From positions 434,001 to 498,000 of the forward strand of contig NZ_SMFM01000001.1 in assembly GCF_004349085.1 (NCBI RefSeq): 64,000 bases of DNA, given 5' to 3'. The position numbers were made by a program, and so were the translations under genes. The notes beneath the pieces were generated by a model. The model worked only from the letters and a program-made list of their open reading frames with translations, did not search any database and was not told the DNA's origin. The stretch is from Flavobacterium caseinilyticum (lineage in GTDB: Bacteria > Bacteroidota > Bacteroidia > Flavobacteriales > Flavobacteriaceae). Positions 43,725-52,581 of the stretch are shown here, piece after piece (position 1 is the first letter of the stretch; every line of letters begins with the position of its first letter).

Positions 43725-44474
43725 TTATTTTCCTTTATTGGCTTCAATAATGTATTTTTCCAAAGCCATTGTCATCGAAGGTGTTGCTGGTGTTGGTGCA
43801 AGAATATCGACTCTTAAACCGTGATCCAATGCTTCTTTCTGAGTTGTACTCCCAAAAACGGCAATTCGAGTGTTGTTTTGTTCGAAGTCCGGGAAGTTTT
43901 TGAACAATGATTTTATTCCTGTTGGGCTAAAGAAAGCCAAAACATCATAATATACATCGGCCAAATCGGATAAATCGCTCATTACAGTTCTGTAAAAAAC
44001 AGCTGGAGTCCAGTCCACTTTTAATGCGTTGAGCGTGATTGGCGCATCGGCATTCAATTGGTCTGAAGCAGGCAATAAGAATTTTTCGTCTTTGTATTTT
44101 TTTATCAGTGGAGATAAATCAGCAAAATCTTTTGGTCCAACATAAATTTTGCGTTTTCTATACACTACGTATTTTTGCAGGTAAAAAGCAATGGCTTCGG
44201 ATTGGCAGAAGTATTTTAATCCTTCCGGAACTTTAAAACGCATTTCGTCAGCTACTCTGAAAAAGTGATCAACAGCGTTTTTGCTAGTTAAAATAATTGC
44301 GGTGTAATGATTGAGATCAATTTTTTGAAGTCTAATCTCCTTTGCATTAACTCCTTCTACATGAATAAAAGACCTGAAATCAATTTTTACCTTATGCTTT
44401 TGTTGAAGTTCAAAGTAAGGCGAATTTTCCACCTTAGGCTCGGGCTGTGACACCAAAATTGTTTTCACTTTCAT
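43725..44474 (-). CDS. hemD: Uroporphyrinogen-III synthase
   Basis: A 249-residue HemD-fold protein that closes hydroxymethylbilane to uroporphyrinogen III in haem synthesis. Two-lobed pattern: TILVSQPEP at the start, HYTAIILTSKNAVDHFF (lobe linker region), and DVLAFFSPTGIKSLF and RIAVFGSTTQKEALDHG in the second lobe. HemD sequences are poorly conserved, but the SKNAV and SPTG blocks and gene order with DUF4271 fit. It starts 13 bases after the DUF4271 stop. Confidence 0.87.
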   Translation of the reverse strand: MKVKTILVSQPEPKVENSPYFELQQKHKVKIDFRSFIHVEGVNAKEIRLQKIDLNHYTAIILTSKNAVDHFFRVADEMRFKVPEGLKYFCQSEAIAFYLQKYVVYRKRKIYVGPKDFADLSPLIKKYKDEKFLLPASDQLNADAPITLNALKVDWTPAVFYRTVMSDLSDLADVYYDVLAFFSPTGIKSLFKNFPDFEQNNTRIAVFGSTTQKEALDHGLRVDILAPTPATPSMTMALEKYIIEANKGK

Positions 44475-44487
44475 ATATTAATGTTTT

Positions 44488-45159
44488 CTAAGCACTCCCT
44501 TTTGTAAACCAATAATACATAAAATAATAGGGAGCTATTTCGAGAGCGCAAAGATATAAAATAAAATAAAACAACTTACCGATTATTATATTTTGATGAT
44601 TTTTTATTGAAATCAAATACGTTAAAACATTGAAAGTTAGTGCTGTAGCCATAATAGCCAACAAAATATTTCTTGAAACGTAGTCGGAATAAAACAAAAT
44701 AATGTTGATTGGTAGTATAAATAACCAAATATAGGTTCTGTAAGTAACCTTTTGAAGATTAAACTGCTCCATAAATTCTTCAATATTGAACGATGTGGCA
44801 ATTATTTTTTCGATCAAATATTTCGATAAAATAAAGAAAACCAAAAACGTAAATATTTGTATGTAAAAAATCCAATCCGTTTTTGAACCAAGACCAAAAT
44901 AACTGAGCGAGATTTGAATAAAAAACGCAAGTGAAATCACTTGGACAAGAAACAACGCAATGGTAAAACCACTCTTTAAATGACTGCTGTCTTTGTAGAC
45001 TTTATTGTATTTATTCGAAAAAATTAAATTGGCAAAATCACCAAACCTATTTTCGAAAACAGATTTTGTAACAGCAATGATAGCAAATGACAGAACAAAA
45101 AGCACGGTAGCCCAGTCTCGGCTGTCAGTTATTCTGGGATGAAGTATAGTTTCGATCAT
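44488..45159 (-). CDS. DUF4271 membrane protein
   Basis: A 223-residue integral membrane protein with about six helices (near 18-34, 66-88, 99-117, 143-160, 165-185, 195-215) and a short basic loop after the first helix (VFENRFGDFANLIFSNKYNK). I recognise the DUF4271 family, found next to hemD in Bacteroidota. Function unknown. It precedes hemD in the same transcript. Confidence 0.82.
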   Translation of the reverse strand: MIETILHPRITDSRDWATVLFVLSFAIIAVTKSVFENRFGDFANLIFSNKYNKVYKDSSHLKSGFTIALFLVQVISLAFFIQISLSYFGLGSKTDWIFYIQIFTFLVFFILSKYLIEKIIATSFNIEEFMEQFNLQKVTYRTYIWLFILPINIILFYSDYVSRNILLAIMATALTFNVLTYLISIKNHQNIIIGKLFYFILYLCALEIAPYYFMYYWFTKGSA

Positions 45160-45263
45160 AACATTGCAAAATTACTAATTTTTATTTCATTCTTTTTATT
45201 ATAATTTTATTAAGGATGAAATGGCATAAAAAGTTTACTTTTGCGGGGAAATTAGTCAAAAAT

Positions 45264-45989
45264 ATGAATGATTGTATTGTTATAATTCCTACCTATAACG
45301 AAATTGAAAATATAGAAAGCATTATTCGATCCGTGTTTTCGCAGCACAAATCTTTTCATGTTCTTGTTATTGATGATAATTCACCCGATCATACTGCTGA
45401 TAAGGTTGTTTTGCTTCAATCAGAATTTGGAGGTAGATTATTTTTGGAAAAGAGAGAAAAAAAATCAGGTCTGGGAACAGCTTATGTTCATGGTTTTAGA
45501 TGGGCATTACTGCATAAGTACGATTTCATTTTTGAAATGGATGCTGATTTTTCACATAATCCAAATGACTTAGAAAAACTATACAATGCGTGTCATTTTG
45601 GCGATGCCGATTTGGCAATTGGTTCTCGATATGTTACCGGAGTAAATGTTGTGAATTGGCCGTTAAGCCGTGTGTTAATGTCTTATTTCGCATCGGTTTA
45701 TGTCAAATTAATTACTGGAATGAAAATTCATGATGCCACAGCAGGTTTTGTTTGTTATAAGAGAAAAGTATTAGAAGAGATCAATTTAGATAAGATAAAA
45801 TTTGTGGGTTACGCTTTCCAAATTGAAATGAAATACAGAACTTACTGTAAAAAATTTCAAATTGTTGAAGTTCCCATCATTTTTACCGACAGAACGAAAG
45901 GACAGTCCAAAATGAGTAACTCGATAATAGTCGAAGCTGTTTTTGGAGTTATTGCCCTCAGATTAAAAAGATTAGTCAACACATTATAA
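45264..45989 (+). CDS. Polyprenol monophosphomannose synthase-like glycosyltransferase (GT2)
   Basis: A 241-residue family 2 glycosyltransferase of the DPM1 type, transferring a sugar from a nucleotide donor to polyprenyl phosphate. Motifs: IIPTYNEIENIESII, VIDDNSPDHTAD, the DxD-like EMDADFSHNP and GSRYVTGVN. There is no C-terminal membrane domain. The start chosen is the ATG at 45264 (MNDCIVIIPTYNE); an ATG 16 codons upstream adds a non-family stretch. It leads a run with pyrC and DUF4296. Confidence 0.87.
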   Translation: MNDCIVIIPTYNEIENIESIIRSVFSQHKSFHVLVIDDNSPDHTADKVVLLQSEFGGRLFLEKREKKSGLGTAYVHGFRWALLHKYDFIFEMDADFSHNPNDLEKLYNACHFGDADLAIGSRYVTGVNVVNWPLSRVLMSYFASVYVKLITGMKIHDATAGFVCYKRKVLEEINLDKIKFVGYAFQIEMKYRTYCKKFQIVEVPIIFTDRTKGQSKMSNSIIVEAVFGVIALRLKRLVNTL

Positions 45990-46001
45990 GAAAAAGATAC
46001 G

Positions 46002-47342
46002 ATGAACAGGGTTTTAATTAAGAATGCCAAAATAGTAAACGAGGGAAAGATTTTTGAAGGCGATGTATTAATTGAAAATGACTTAATTGTTGAGATTTCA
46101 GAAAGTATTAGTGCCAAATCCTCTCAATGTAAAATTATTGATGCCGAAGGAAATTATTTGATTCCGGGTGCAATTGATGATCAGGTGCATTTTAGAGAGC
46201 CTGGTTTGACGCATAAAGGCGATATTGAATCCGAATCCAGAGCGGCAGTTGCAGGCGGAATTACCTCCTATATCGAACAGCCAAATACGGTTCCAAATGC
46301 GGTTACCCAAGAAATATTAGAGCAAAAATATGAATTAGCTGCTCAAAAATCCTATGCGAATTATTCGTTTATGATGGGCGCTACTAATGATAATTTGGAA
46401 GAAGTTCTAAAAACAAATCCAAAGAATGTTGCCGGAATTAAAATCTTTTTAGGTTCTTCAACAGGAAATATGTTGGTAGATAATGAAGCGACATTAGAGA
46501 AAATATTTTCAAGTACACCCATGCTTATTGCGGTGCATTGTGAAGATGAAACAACCATTCAAAAGAATTTAGCGAAATACAAAGAAGAGTTTGGCGAGGA
46601 TGTTCCCGTTACCGTACATCACCTGATCCGAAGCGAGGAAGCGTGTTATATTTCGTCTTCCAAAGCGGTTGCTTTGGCCAAGAAAACCGGTGCTCGTTTG
46701 CATATTTTTCATCTTTCGACTGCCAAAGAAATGGATTTGTTTACCAATAAAATTCCATTGGAAGAAAAGAAAATCACTGCCGAAGTTTGCGTGCATCACT
46801 TGTGGTTTACCAATGATGATTATGCTACGAAAGGCAATCTAATAAAATGGAATCCTGCAGTAAAAACGGCTAATGACAGAAAAGTGCTTTGGGAAGCATT
46901 ATTGGATGACCGAATTGATGTTATTGCTACAGATCATGCGCCACACACTTTAGAAGAGAAAAAACAATCCTATCTGAACGCGCCTTCCGGAGGGCCATTG
47001 GTCCAGCATGCTGTCGTGGCAATGTTTGAAGCGCACCATCAAGGGAAAATAAGTGTTGAAAAAATTGTAGAAAAGATGTGCCACAATCCGGCTAAAATCT
47101 TCAAAATTGAAAAGCGTGGTTTTATCAAAGAAGGTTACTATGCTGATTTGGTTATCGTAAATTCAGGTTTACCTTGGAGCGTAAAAAAAGAAAATATTTT
47201 GGCTAAATGTGGCTGGTCGCCGTTTGAAGGTTTTACTTTCAAATCCAGAATCACCCATACTTTTGTCAACGGACAGTTAGTCTACACCGCTTTTAAAGTG
47301 AAAGATATTCGTGCAGGAAAACGTTTATTATTTGAAAGATAA
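46002..47342 (+). CDS. pyrC: Dihydroorotase
   Basis: A 446-residue amidohydrolase that cyclises carbamoyl-aspartate in pyrimidine synthesis. The metal-ligand pair is in DDQVHFREPGLTHKG, further His ligands in AVHCEDE and HIFHLSTAKEM, and the catalytic Asp in VIATDHAPHT. Substrate contacts are suggested by NAPSGGPLVQHA. The length fits the class I DHOase/allantoinase-like branch. It starts 12 bases after the glycosyltransferase stop. Confidence 0.9.
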   Translation: MNRVLIKNAKIVNEGKIFEGDVLIENDLIVEISESISAKSSQCKIIDAEGNYLIPGAIDDQVHFREPGLTHKGDIESESRAAVAGGITSYIEQPNTVPNAVTQEILEQKYELAAQKSYANYSFMMGATNDNLEEVLKTNPKNVAGIKIFLGSSTGNMLVDNEATLEKIFSSTPMLIAVHCEDETTIQKNLAKYKEEFGEDVPVTVHHLIRSEEACYISSSKAVALAKKTGARLHIFHLSTAKEMDLFTNKIPLEEKKITAEVCVHHLWFTNDDYATKGNLIKWNPAVKTANDRKVLWEALLDDRIDVIATDHAPHTLEEKKQSYLNAPSGGPLVQHAVVAMFEAHHQGKISVEKIVEKMCHNPAKIFKIEKRGFIKEGYYADLVIVNSGLPWSVKKENILAKCGWSPFEGFTFKSRITHTFVNGQLVYTAFKVKDIRAGKRLLFER

Positions 47343-47351
47343 AATTATCAG

Positions 47352-47777
47352 ATGAGGAAAATTATAACATTTTTAGCGATATTGACTCTTTATGTAAGCT
47401 GTAAAGACGAAGTAGTCAAAAAACCGGAGCGTCTTATCGATAAAGAGGTTATGATTGATGTGATGTATGATTTAGCTGTTTTGGAAGCAATAAAATATCA
47501 AAATCCTGCTTCTTTGGATACTTTTAAAATAAATTCAAGAGACTATATTTATAAAAAATATAAAATTGACAGTCTTCAGTTTGCCAAAAGTAATGTGTAT
47601 TACGCATCAGATTATGAGGATTATAAATTGATGTTTGAACAAATCACAAAACGACTGGATGCCAATAAAAAAAGTGCCGATTCCTTAGTAAATTTGGAAA
47701 AAAAGAAAAAGAAACCACTTCTTAAAAACAACAAAAAACCAGCTCCGGCTATTGGTGACACTACAAAATTGAAATAA
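47352..47777 (+). CDS. DUF4296 lipoprotein
   Basis: A 141-residue lipoprotein: signal peptide with lipobox LTLYVSC (Cys 17). The body has the DUF4296 pattern (LIDKEVMIDVMYDLAVLEAI and YIYKKYKIDSLQFAKSNVYYASDYEDYKLMFEQI, which is helical). A Lys-rich tail (KKKKKPLLKNNKKP) ends the protein. The function is unknown. It begins 9 bases after pyrC and is convergent with the epimerase gene. Confidence 0.85.
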   Translation: MRKIITFLAILTLYVSCKDEVVKKPERLIDKEVMIDVMYDLAVLEAIKYQNPASLDTFKINSRDYIYKKYKIDSLQFAKSNVYYASDYEDYKLMFEQITKRLDANKKSADSLVNLEKKKKKPLLKNNKKPAPAIGDTTKLK

Positions 47778-47790
47778 AAAATTTAAGTTT

Positions 47791-48792
47791 TTAAAATTTC
47801 GAAATTTCTTTTATGTAATGTCGAATGTCGACGAAATCGGTTTTCAGTAGGTCTTTGATCTTTTGATTGGAATAAGTACTTTCCGAGTAAGAAGCTCTTG
47901 CAGTGGCTTTGGATAATTTTCTCTTTTGACGAAAAACATTCGAAGCCAACCAATCCAATCTCCAAAGAATTTCCATTAAAAAAGGTTTGGCGTGAGTTTT
48001 GGGTCGTTGCACACCCAATGCATCAGCCATAGAGTTAAGAATGTCACGGAAAACACTGTTTTCTGCAATCAAAGTAAAGCGTTCATTTTTGATTTCGTTT
48101 TGCATTAATTGATGCGCAATTCGAACAACGTCAGTAACAGCAACAAATCCGGTTGAACCCAGCGTGTAAAATTTCAACCCGTTTTTTACTTTCGTAAAAA
48201 GTTGTCCACTTCCTTGCTCTCTAAAACCAGGACCAAGAATAACGCCCGGATTTACAATTATTACCTCTAAACCTTCTTGCTGTCCGCGCCAAATTTCCAT
48301 TTCGGCACCATATTTAGAAATGGCATAATCATTATGGTACTTTTCCGGATTCCATTCGGTTTCTTCGGTAATGAATTTTTCATGAGGCAGCAAATCGCCC
48401 AAAGTGGCAATAGAACTTACAAAACACAGTTTTTTTATTTGATAGGCAATACAGAAATTCACAATATTCGCGGTGCCTTCAATATTTGTTTTTCGCAATA
48501 AATCTTCATCCTTTGGATCAAAAGAAATTAAAGCGGCACAATGATACACGGTGTCAATATTTTGAAAGGCGATTTCTAACGAAGGAACTTCGGTAATATC
48601 TGCGGAAATCCATTCAATTTGATCGAATAACGATTCCTTTTTATAGATAGCAAATAGGGATTTGGTTTTCTCCATCGAAGCGAGACTTCGATATATAGCG
48701 CGTACTTTTTCTGTTCCGATACTTCGGGATTCAATTAAATGAAGCAATAAATGTGCGCCTACTAAACCTGTTCCTCCTGTGACTAAAATCAT
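47791..48792 (-). CDS. NAD-dependent epimerase/dehydratase family protein
   Basis: A 333-residue extended short-chain dehydrogenase. The nucleotide-binding motif is VTGGTGLVGAHLL (about residues 4-16) and the active-site YxxxK is in YAISKYGAE. An SSIATLG strand gives the catalytic Ser. It acts on a nucleotide sugar or a similar alcohol/ketone; the substrate cannot be told. It resembles the dihydroflavonol reductase-like branch. Confidence 0.87.
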   Translation of the reverse strand: MILVTGGTGLVGAHLLLHLIESRSIGTEKVRAIYRSLASMEKTKSLFAIYKKESLFDQIEWISADITEVPSLEIAFQNIDTVYHCAALISFDPKDEDLLRKTNIEGTANIVNFCIAYQIKKLCFVSSIATLGDLLPHEKFITEETEWNPEKYHNDYAISKYGAEMEIWRGQQEGLEVIIVNPGVILGPGFREQGSGQLFTKVKNGLKFYTLGSTGFVAVTDVVRIAHQLMQNEIKNERFTLIAENSVFRDILNSMADALGVQRPKTHAKPFLMEILWRLDWLASNVFRQKRKLSKATARASYSESTYSNQKIKDLLKTDFVDIRHYIKEISKF

Positions 48793-48948
48793 AGTTACAA
48801 ATGTAATGAAATCAATTTCAACGGCAAAAACAATAGCAATTTCAATCGAATAACATTTTCAATAACAACCTCAATTTTACACATTCAAATTAAGTTTTCC
48901 CAAAAAATTGTTATTGTAATTGAAATTGATTTTTGCCACTGATATTAT

Positions 48949-48956
48949 TATCTTTG
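48949..48956 (+). promoter_or_regulatory. Candidate promoter of tyrS
   Basis: A TATCTTTG element (TAnnTTTG) with a TTG at 48926-48928, 20 bases upstream, the usual spacing for Bacteroidota promoters. It lies 19 bases before the chosen tyrS start. Confidence 0.55.
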
Positions 48957-48974
48957 TGAAAATTGATTAAAAAG

Positions 48975-50267
48975 ATGAAGAATTTTATTGAAGAAGTAAC
49001 TTGGAGAGGAATGCTCCACGATGTTATGCCCGGCACAGAAGAACATTTGATGGAACAAATGCGTGTGGCGTATGTGGGAATTGACCCAACTGCCGATTCA
49101 TTGCATATAGGACACTTAGTTGGCGTGATGTTGTTGAAACATTTTCAACTATCGGGACACAAGCCATTAGCGTTAGTGGGTGGTGCAACAGGAATGATTG
49201 GTGATCCATCCGGAAAATCGAATGAAAGAAATTTATTGGACGAACCAACATTGCGTCATAATCAAGAAGCTATAAAAGGACAATTATCCCGTTTTCTGGA
49301 TTTTACTTCTGATGCAGCAAATGCAGCAGAATTAGTGAATAATTACGACTGGATGAAAAACTTTTCTTTTCTTGATTTCATTCGAGATGTAGGAAAACAT
49401 ATCACGGTCAATTATATGATGGCAAAAGATTCTGTGAAGAAACGTTTGTCTTCTGAAGCCGCCGAAGGAATGTCATTTACAGAGTTCACGTACCAATTGG
49501 TTCAAGGATATGACTTTTTGCATTTGTACAGAGAAAAACATTGTACGTTGCAAATGGGCGGAAGTGACCAATGGGGAAATATCACCACTGGAACCGAATT
49601 AGTTCGTAGAATTGCCAGTGGAAAAGCGTATGCATTGACTTGTCCGTTGATTACAAAAGCAGACGGAACCAAGTTTGGAAAATCAGAAGGTGGAAATATC
49701 TGGTTGGACTCGGCTAGAACTTCTCCGTATAAGTTTTACCAATATTGGTTGAATACATCTGATGTGGATGCAGAAAAGTACATTAAGATTTTTACTTTTT
49801 TATCCAAAGAAGAAATCGAAGTTTTAACTGAAAAACATAAAGAAGCACCACATTTACGTCTGTTGCAAAAACGTTTGGCCGAAGAAACTACGGTGATGGT
49901 GCATTCAGCGGAAGATTTAGAAAATGCAATAAAAGCATCGAATATTTTGTTTGGGAATTCTACTTCAGATGATTTGAAACAGTTGGACGAAGCAACTTTT
50001 TTAGATGTTTTTGATGGTGTTCCTCAAGCGGAAATCAGCAGAAATGAAATCGAGGCCGGAATCAATATTGTTGACGTTTTAAACGAGAAGACAGGATTTC
50101 TAAAATCGAATGGTGAAGCAAGACGCGCTCTAACAGCTAATTCTATTTCTTTAAACCGTGAAAAAGTTACTGAAGAATTTATACTTTCTAGCAAAGATTT
50201 AATCAACAATCAGTTTGTATTGTTGCAAAGTGGAAAGAAAAACTATTTTGTGGTGAGAGTGGTTTAA
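48975..50267 (+). CDS. tyrS: Tyrosyl-tRNA synthetase
   Basis: A 430-residue class Ic synthetase. The HIGH motif is in [15 protein letters not shown], the tyrosine pocket includes [27 protein letters not shown], and the KMSKS equivalent is KFGKSEGGN. The C-terminal S4-type RNA-binding domain spans about 355-430 ([19 protein letters not shown]). I chose the ATG at 48975 ([10 protein letters not shown]), since the in-frame ATG at 48963 lies too near the promoter. The 3' end overlaps the convergent LuxE-like gene by 4 bases. Confidence 0.95.
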   Translation: MKNFIEEVTWRGMLHDVMPGTEEHLMEQMRVAYVGIDPTADSLHIGHLVGVMLLKHFQLSGHKPLALVGGATGMIGDPSGKSNERNLLDEPTLRHNQEAIKGQLSRFLDFTSDAANAAELVNNYDWMKNFSFLDFIRDVGKHITVNYMMAKDSVKKRLSSEAAEGMSFTEFTYQLVQGYDFLHLYREKHCTLQMGGSDQWGNITTGTELVRRIASGKAYALTCPLITKADGTKFGKSEGGNIWLDSARTSPYKFYQYWLNTSDVDAEKYIKIFTFLSKEEIEVLTEKHKEAPHLRLLQKRLAEETTVMVHSAEDLENAIKASNILFGNSTSDDLKQLDEATFLDVFDGVPQAEISRNEIEAGINIVDVLNEKTGFLKSNGEARRALTANSISLNREKVTEEFILSSKDLINNQFVLLQSGKKNYFVVRVV

Positions 50268-51244
50268 AGGACCATCAAATTACAACCTCGAATATCAGAA
50301 TTATCAAAACGTCCCAATACTTCGAAAGAGTTGTTGGGATTTTTTTTGCCCAAATCTTGCGTAGCAATAAACGAACAGGAATTGATATTAGCCAAATCAA
50401 TCACGTTGATACCGCCCGTTTTTCCGTCTTGGATATAGGTTAAAGCATCTTCGGTATCGCGAACTAGGATTTGTATCCAAGAAGGGCATTCAAATACACC
50501 GTTTCCTAATGAATAGGCTTGCGAAAGCAATTCGGTCATCCCATATTCAGAATGTATGGCTGAAACGCCAAATCCTTGACACAATTGTTCGTGCAATTCT
50601 TCCCGAATCATTTCTTTACGCTTGCCTTTCATGCCGCCCGTTTCCATGATAATGGTATGCTTCAATTGAAACTTATGCTGTTCTATTAAATCCAATAAAG
50701 CAAATGTCACTCCAATCAGAATGACATTTTGACCAGCCTCATCTAAAGCGATGAGTTTGGCAATCAATTCGTCGTGATTGTGCAGGTAAAAACCACTTTC
50801 AGGATGAGTGGAAAGTTCAATTAAATCCTTAACCATGTAAATTAATGAAGAGCCTTCTCTTTCCAGATAGGAGGGAAGTAAAGCCAAAACGACATAATCT
50901 TCGATATTGCCATAAAATTCAGAAAATCCTTTGCGGTAACTTTCTTCGTATAAGTTAACATCCGTAACCAAGTGTTTGCTGGTTATCATTCCTGTTGTTC
51001 CGCTGCTGGTAAAGGTTTCCTGAATTGGATTGATATTAGAAACAACTTGATGACTTTTGAAGAACTGAATTGGTAAAAAAGGAATTTGTTGCAGCGATTT
51101 TACTTTGTGAGGATCTGTTTTTAAAAAATTACAAAATTCCTGATACACTTTATTGTTTTCGTATTGGTAACGAAACACTTTCAAGGCAATTTTTTCAAAC
51201 TGTTTTTGACTGGAAATGGCAAATATATCGGAGGAAGTGATCAA
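50264..51244 (-). CDS. LuxE-type acyl-protein synthetase
   Basis: A 326-residue member of the LuxE/acyl-CoA synthetase-like family. The phosphate-binding loop is [15 protein letters not shown], with further adenylate-forming features in [13 protein letters not shown] and [23 protein letters not shown]. LuxE activates fatty acids for the luciferase aldehyde substrate, but no luxAB or luxC lies here. In Bacteroidota the family is also found as an acyltransferase partner in other pathways, so the real substrate is open. A TACTTTTG promoter element lies directly before the start. Confidence 0.85.
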   Translation of the reverse strand: MITSSDIFAISSQKQFEKIALKVFRYQYENNKVYQEFCNFLKTDPHKVKSLQQIPFLPIQFFKSHQVVSNINPIQETFTSSGTTGMITSKHLVTDVNLYEESYRKGFSEFYGNIEDYVVLALLPSYLEREGSSLIYMVKDLIELSTHPESGFYLHNHDELIAKLIALDEAGQNVILIGVTFALLDLIEQHKFQLKHTIIMETGGMKGKRKEMIREELHEQLCQGFGVSAIHSEYGMTELLSQAYSLGNGVFECPSWIQILVRDTEDALTYIQDGKTGGINVIDLANINSCSFIATQDLGKKNPNNSFEVLGRFDNSDIRGCNLMVL

Positions 51245-51254
51245 GTTTTTTTTG

Positions 51255-51262
51255 CAAAAGTA
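51255..51262 (-). promoter_or_regulatory. Candidate -7 element of the LuxE-like gene
   Basis: The minus strand reads TACTTTTG, with a TTG (plus CAA at 51279-51281) 16 bases upstream. It ends 11 bases before the ATG. Confidence 0.5.
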
Positions 51263-51340
51263 AACAAAATTTTAAAGGCAAAACGATAACGGAATTGAAA
51301 AAATAGAACGCTGAGGATAGTATCTATCTGAACAGTATAC

Positions 51341-51371
51341 AAAAAAAGCTCCAATTGGAATTGGAGCTTTT
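51341..51371 (-). terminator. Terminator after the type IX signal protein gene
   Basis: A 13-bp perfect stem (AAAAGCTCCAATT with AATTGGAGCTTTT) and 2-base loop, with seven A on the plus strand providing the T-run on the minus strand. Confidence 0.8.
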
Positions 51372-51390
51372 GTGTTAAAATTGCGAAGAA

Positions 51391-51729
51391 TTATCGGATA
51401 ATTAATTTTCTTGTTGCCGTTGCTTCATTTTCATTAATTTTTATAATGTAAACACCTGAAGGCAAATTAGAAACGTTAAGTTCTCTTGAGCTTAGCATGG
51501 TTTGAAGTATTTTTTTTCCTAAAACATCAAAGATAATTATTTCTTTATCTAAGTCATTTTTTGTAGAAATATAGACTTTTCCATTACTCACAGGATTCGG
51601 ATACAAGCTCAAACCTTCAATTTTGGCGGTTTCTTGTGATCTTGGTTGTTGTTTAGTTTCCTGAGCAGTAACACTCATAGAGAATAAAAAAACCAATAAG
51701 AGGATAATATAAAAGTAGTTTTTAGCCAT
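51391..51729 (-). CDS. Minimal type IX secretion C-terminal-domain protein
   Basis: A 112-residue protein started at ATG 51729 (MAKNYFYIILLLVFLFS..., signal peptide ending SVTAQ). An upstream ATG at 51783 destroys the signal. The mature part is hardly more than the sorting domain: LSLYPNPVSNGKVYIS, then IIIFDVLGKKILQT, LNVSNLPSGVYIIKI and ATRKLIIR. This is the type A T9SS signal, normally the tail of a large secreted protein. Here only about 17 residues precede it, so there is no cargo domain. It may be a small surface protein or the last piece of a decayed one. Confidence 0.82.
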   Translation of the reverse strand: MAKNYFYIILLLVFLFSMSVTAQETKQQPRSQETAKIEGLSLYPNPVSNGKVYISTKNDLDKEIIIFDVLGKKILQTMLSSRELNVSNLPSGVYIIKINENEATATRKLIIR

Positions 51730-51937
51730 TTGATTTTCAATTGAATAGTAAATATACAAAATATATTTCAAAAAGCATACCACTAATAATTTTGCTCAAA
51801 ATTAAAAGATAGCGCATATTAAAAAAGATTACTTAACTGTTGTCTTTAGTAACATGATGAAATCAGAACGGTGTTTACTCTTATCTTTTTGCAGATCTTG
51901 CTGGAATTCGATTGTTTAATTAACCTTTAAGATCGAT

Positions 51938-52501
51938 CTATTCACTCTGTGTAGTAACCCATTTCCTTGATTTTGTATCATATTGGGTTACTTCGTCTGG
52001 AAATTCAATAATAAAATCTCCATTTGAATTTTTAGTATAATATGGGCTTAGATCATCGCCTTCGATGTATTTAGTAAACAACATTGTTGTTTTTTTTTGG
52101 AGTTCTGGAACGGGCATTTTCCATGTCCTGAACTTTTCTTCATAAGTTTGAATTGTCTCCCCGTCTTTATATGTCACAGATCCTACTGTGGCTACTTTTT
52201 TCACCTGAAGGCTTGGGGCAATTTTTGTTATTGCGAAATAAGCCGTTTCCTTTTCTTTGTCAAAATAATAAAATAATAAATCGCTTGCATCGCTTTTTTT
52301 CTTGTAATAGGAATCAAAAATAGTATCGAATTTCGTTTCATGCGTTGCTTTTGGGGCCAAATCGTCATAATAGCGAACAATAGAATATTTGAACTTTGTT
52401 TGCTCTTCATTTGTTAAGTAATCGTTAGGATTTGTGTTTTTTTGCTCTGTCACACATCCGTTTAGAATAAAAAACACACCTAAGAATAAGAAATTTTTCA
52501 T
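51938..52501 (-). CDS. Lipoprotein of unknown function
   Basis: A 187-residue lipoprotein from ATG 52501 (MKNFLFLGVFFILNGC; lipobox LNGC, Cys 16). An ATG 14 codons upstream is less suitable. The body is charged and mixed alpha/beta with many Tyr and Lys, and contains KTTMLFTKYIEGDDLSPYYT. No family is recognised. It lies 80 bases downstream of the 466-residue lipoprotein gene and is probably in the same transcript as the TonB receptor. Confidence 0.65.
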   Translation of the reverse strand: MKNFLFLGVFFILNGCVTEQKNTNPNDYLTNEEQTKFKYSIVRYYDDLAPKATHETKFDTIFDSYYKKKSDASDLLFYYFDKEKETAYFAITKIAPSLQVKKVATVGSVTYKDGETIQTYEEKFRTWKMPVPELQKKTTMLFTKYIEGDDLSPYYTKNSNGDFIIEFPDEVTQYDTKSRKWVTTQSE

Positions 52502-52581
52502 TTTGAAATTGTTTAGAATAATTAAAGAGCTTAATCTAAACAAAGATTAAGCCCTTTAGGTATTTTTTTAATCGTGTTTAT

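Noticed and set aside
48810..48936. Imperfect inverted repeat (AATCAATTTCA and TGAAATTGATTT) before tyrS as a T-box riboswitch
   Set aside because: No T-box consensus or specifier stem is visible, and T-boxes are not typical of Bacteroidota; it looks like dispersed AT-rich repeat sequence.
50264..51244. Part of a bioluminescence (lux) system
   Set aside because: Only a LuxE-like enzyme is present; no luciferase or LuxC reductase genes are nearby.
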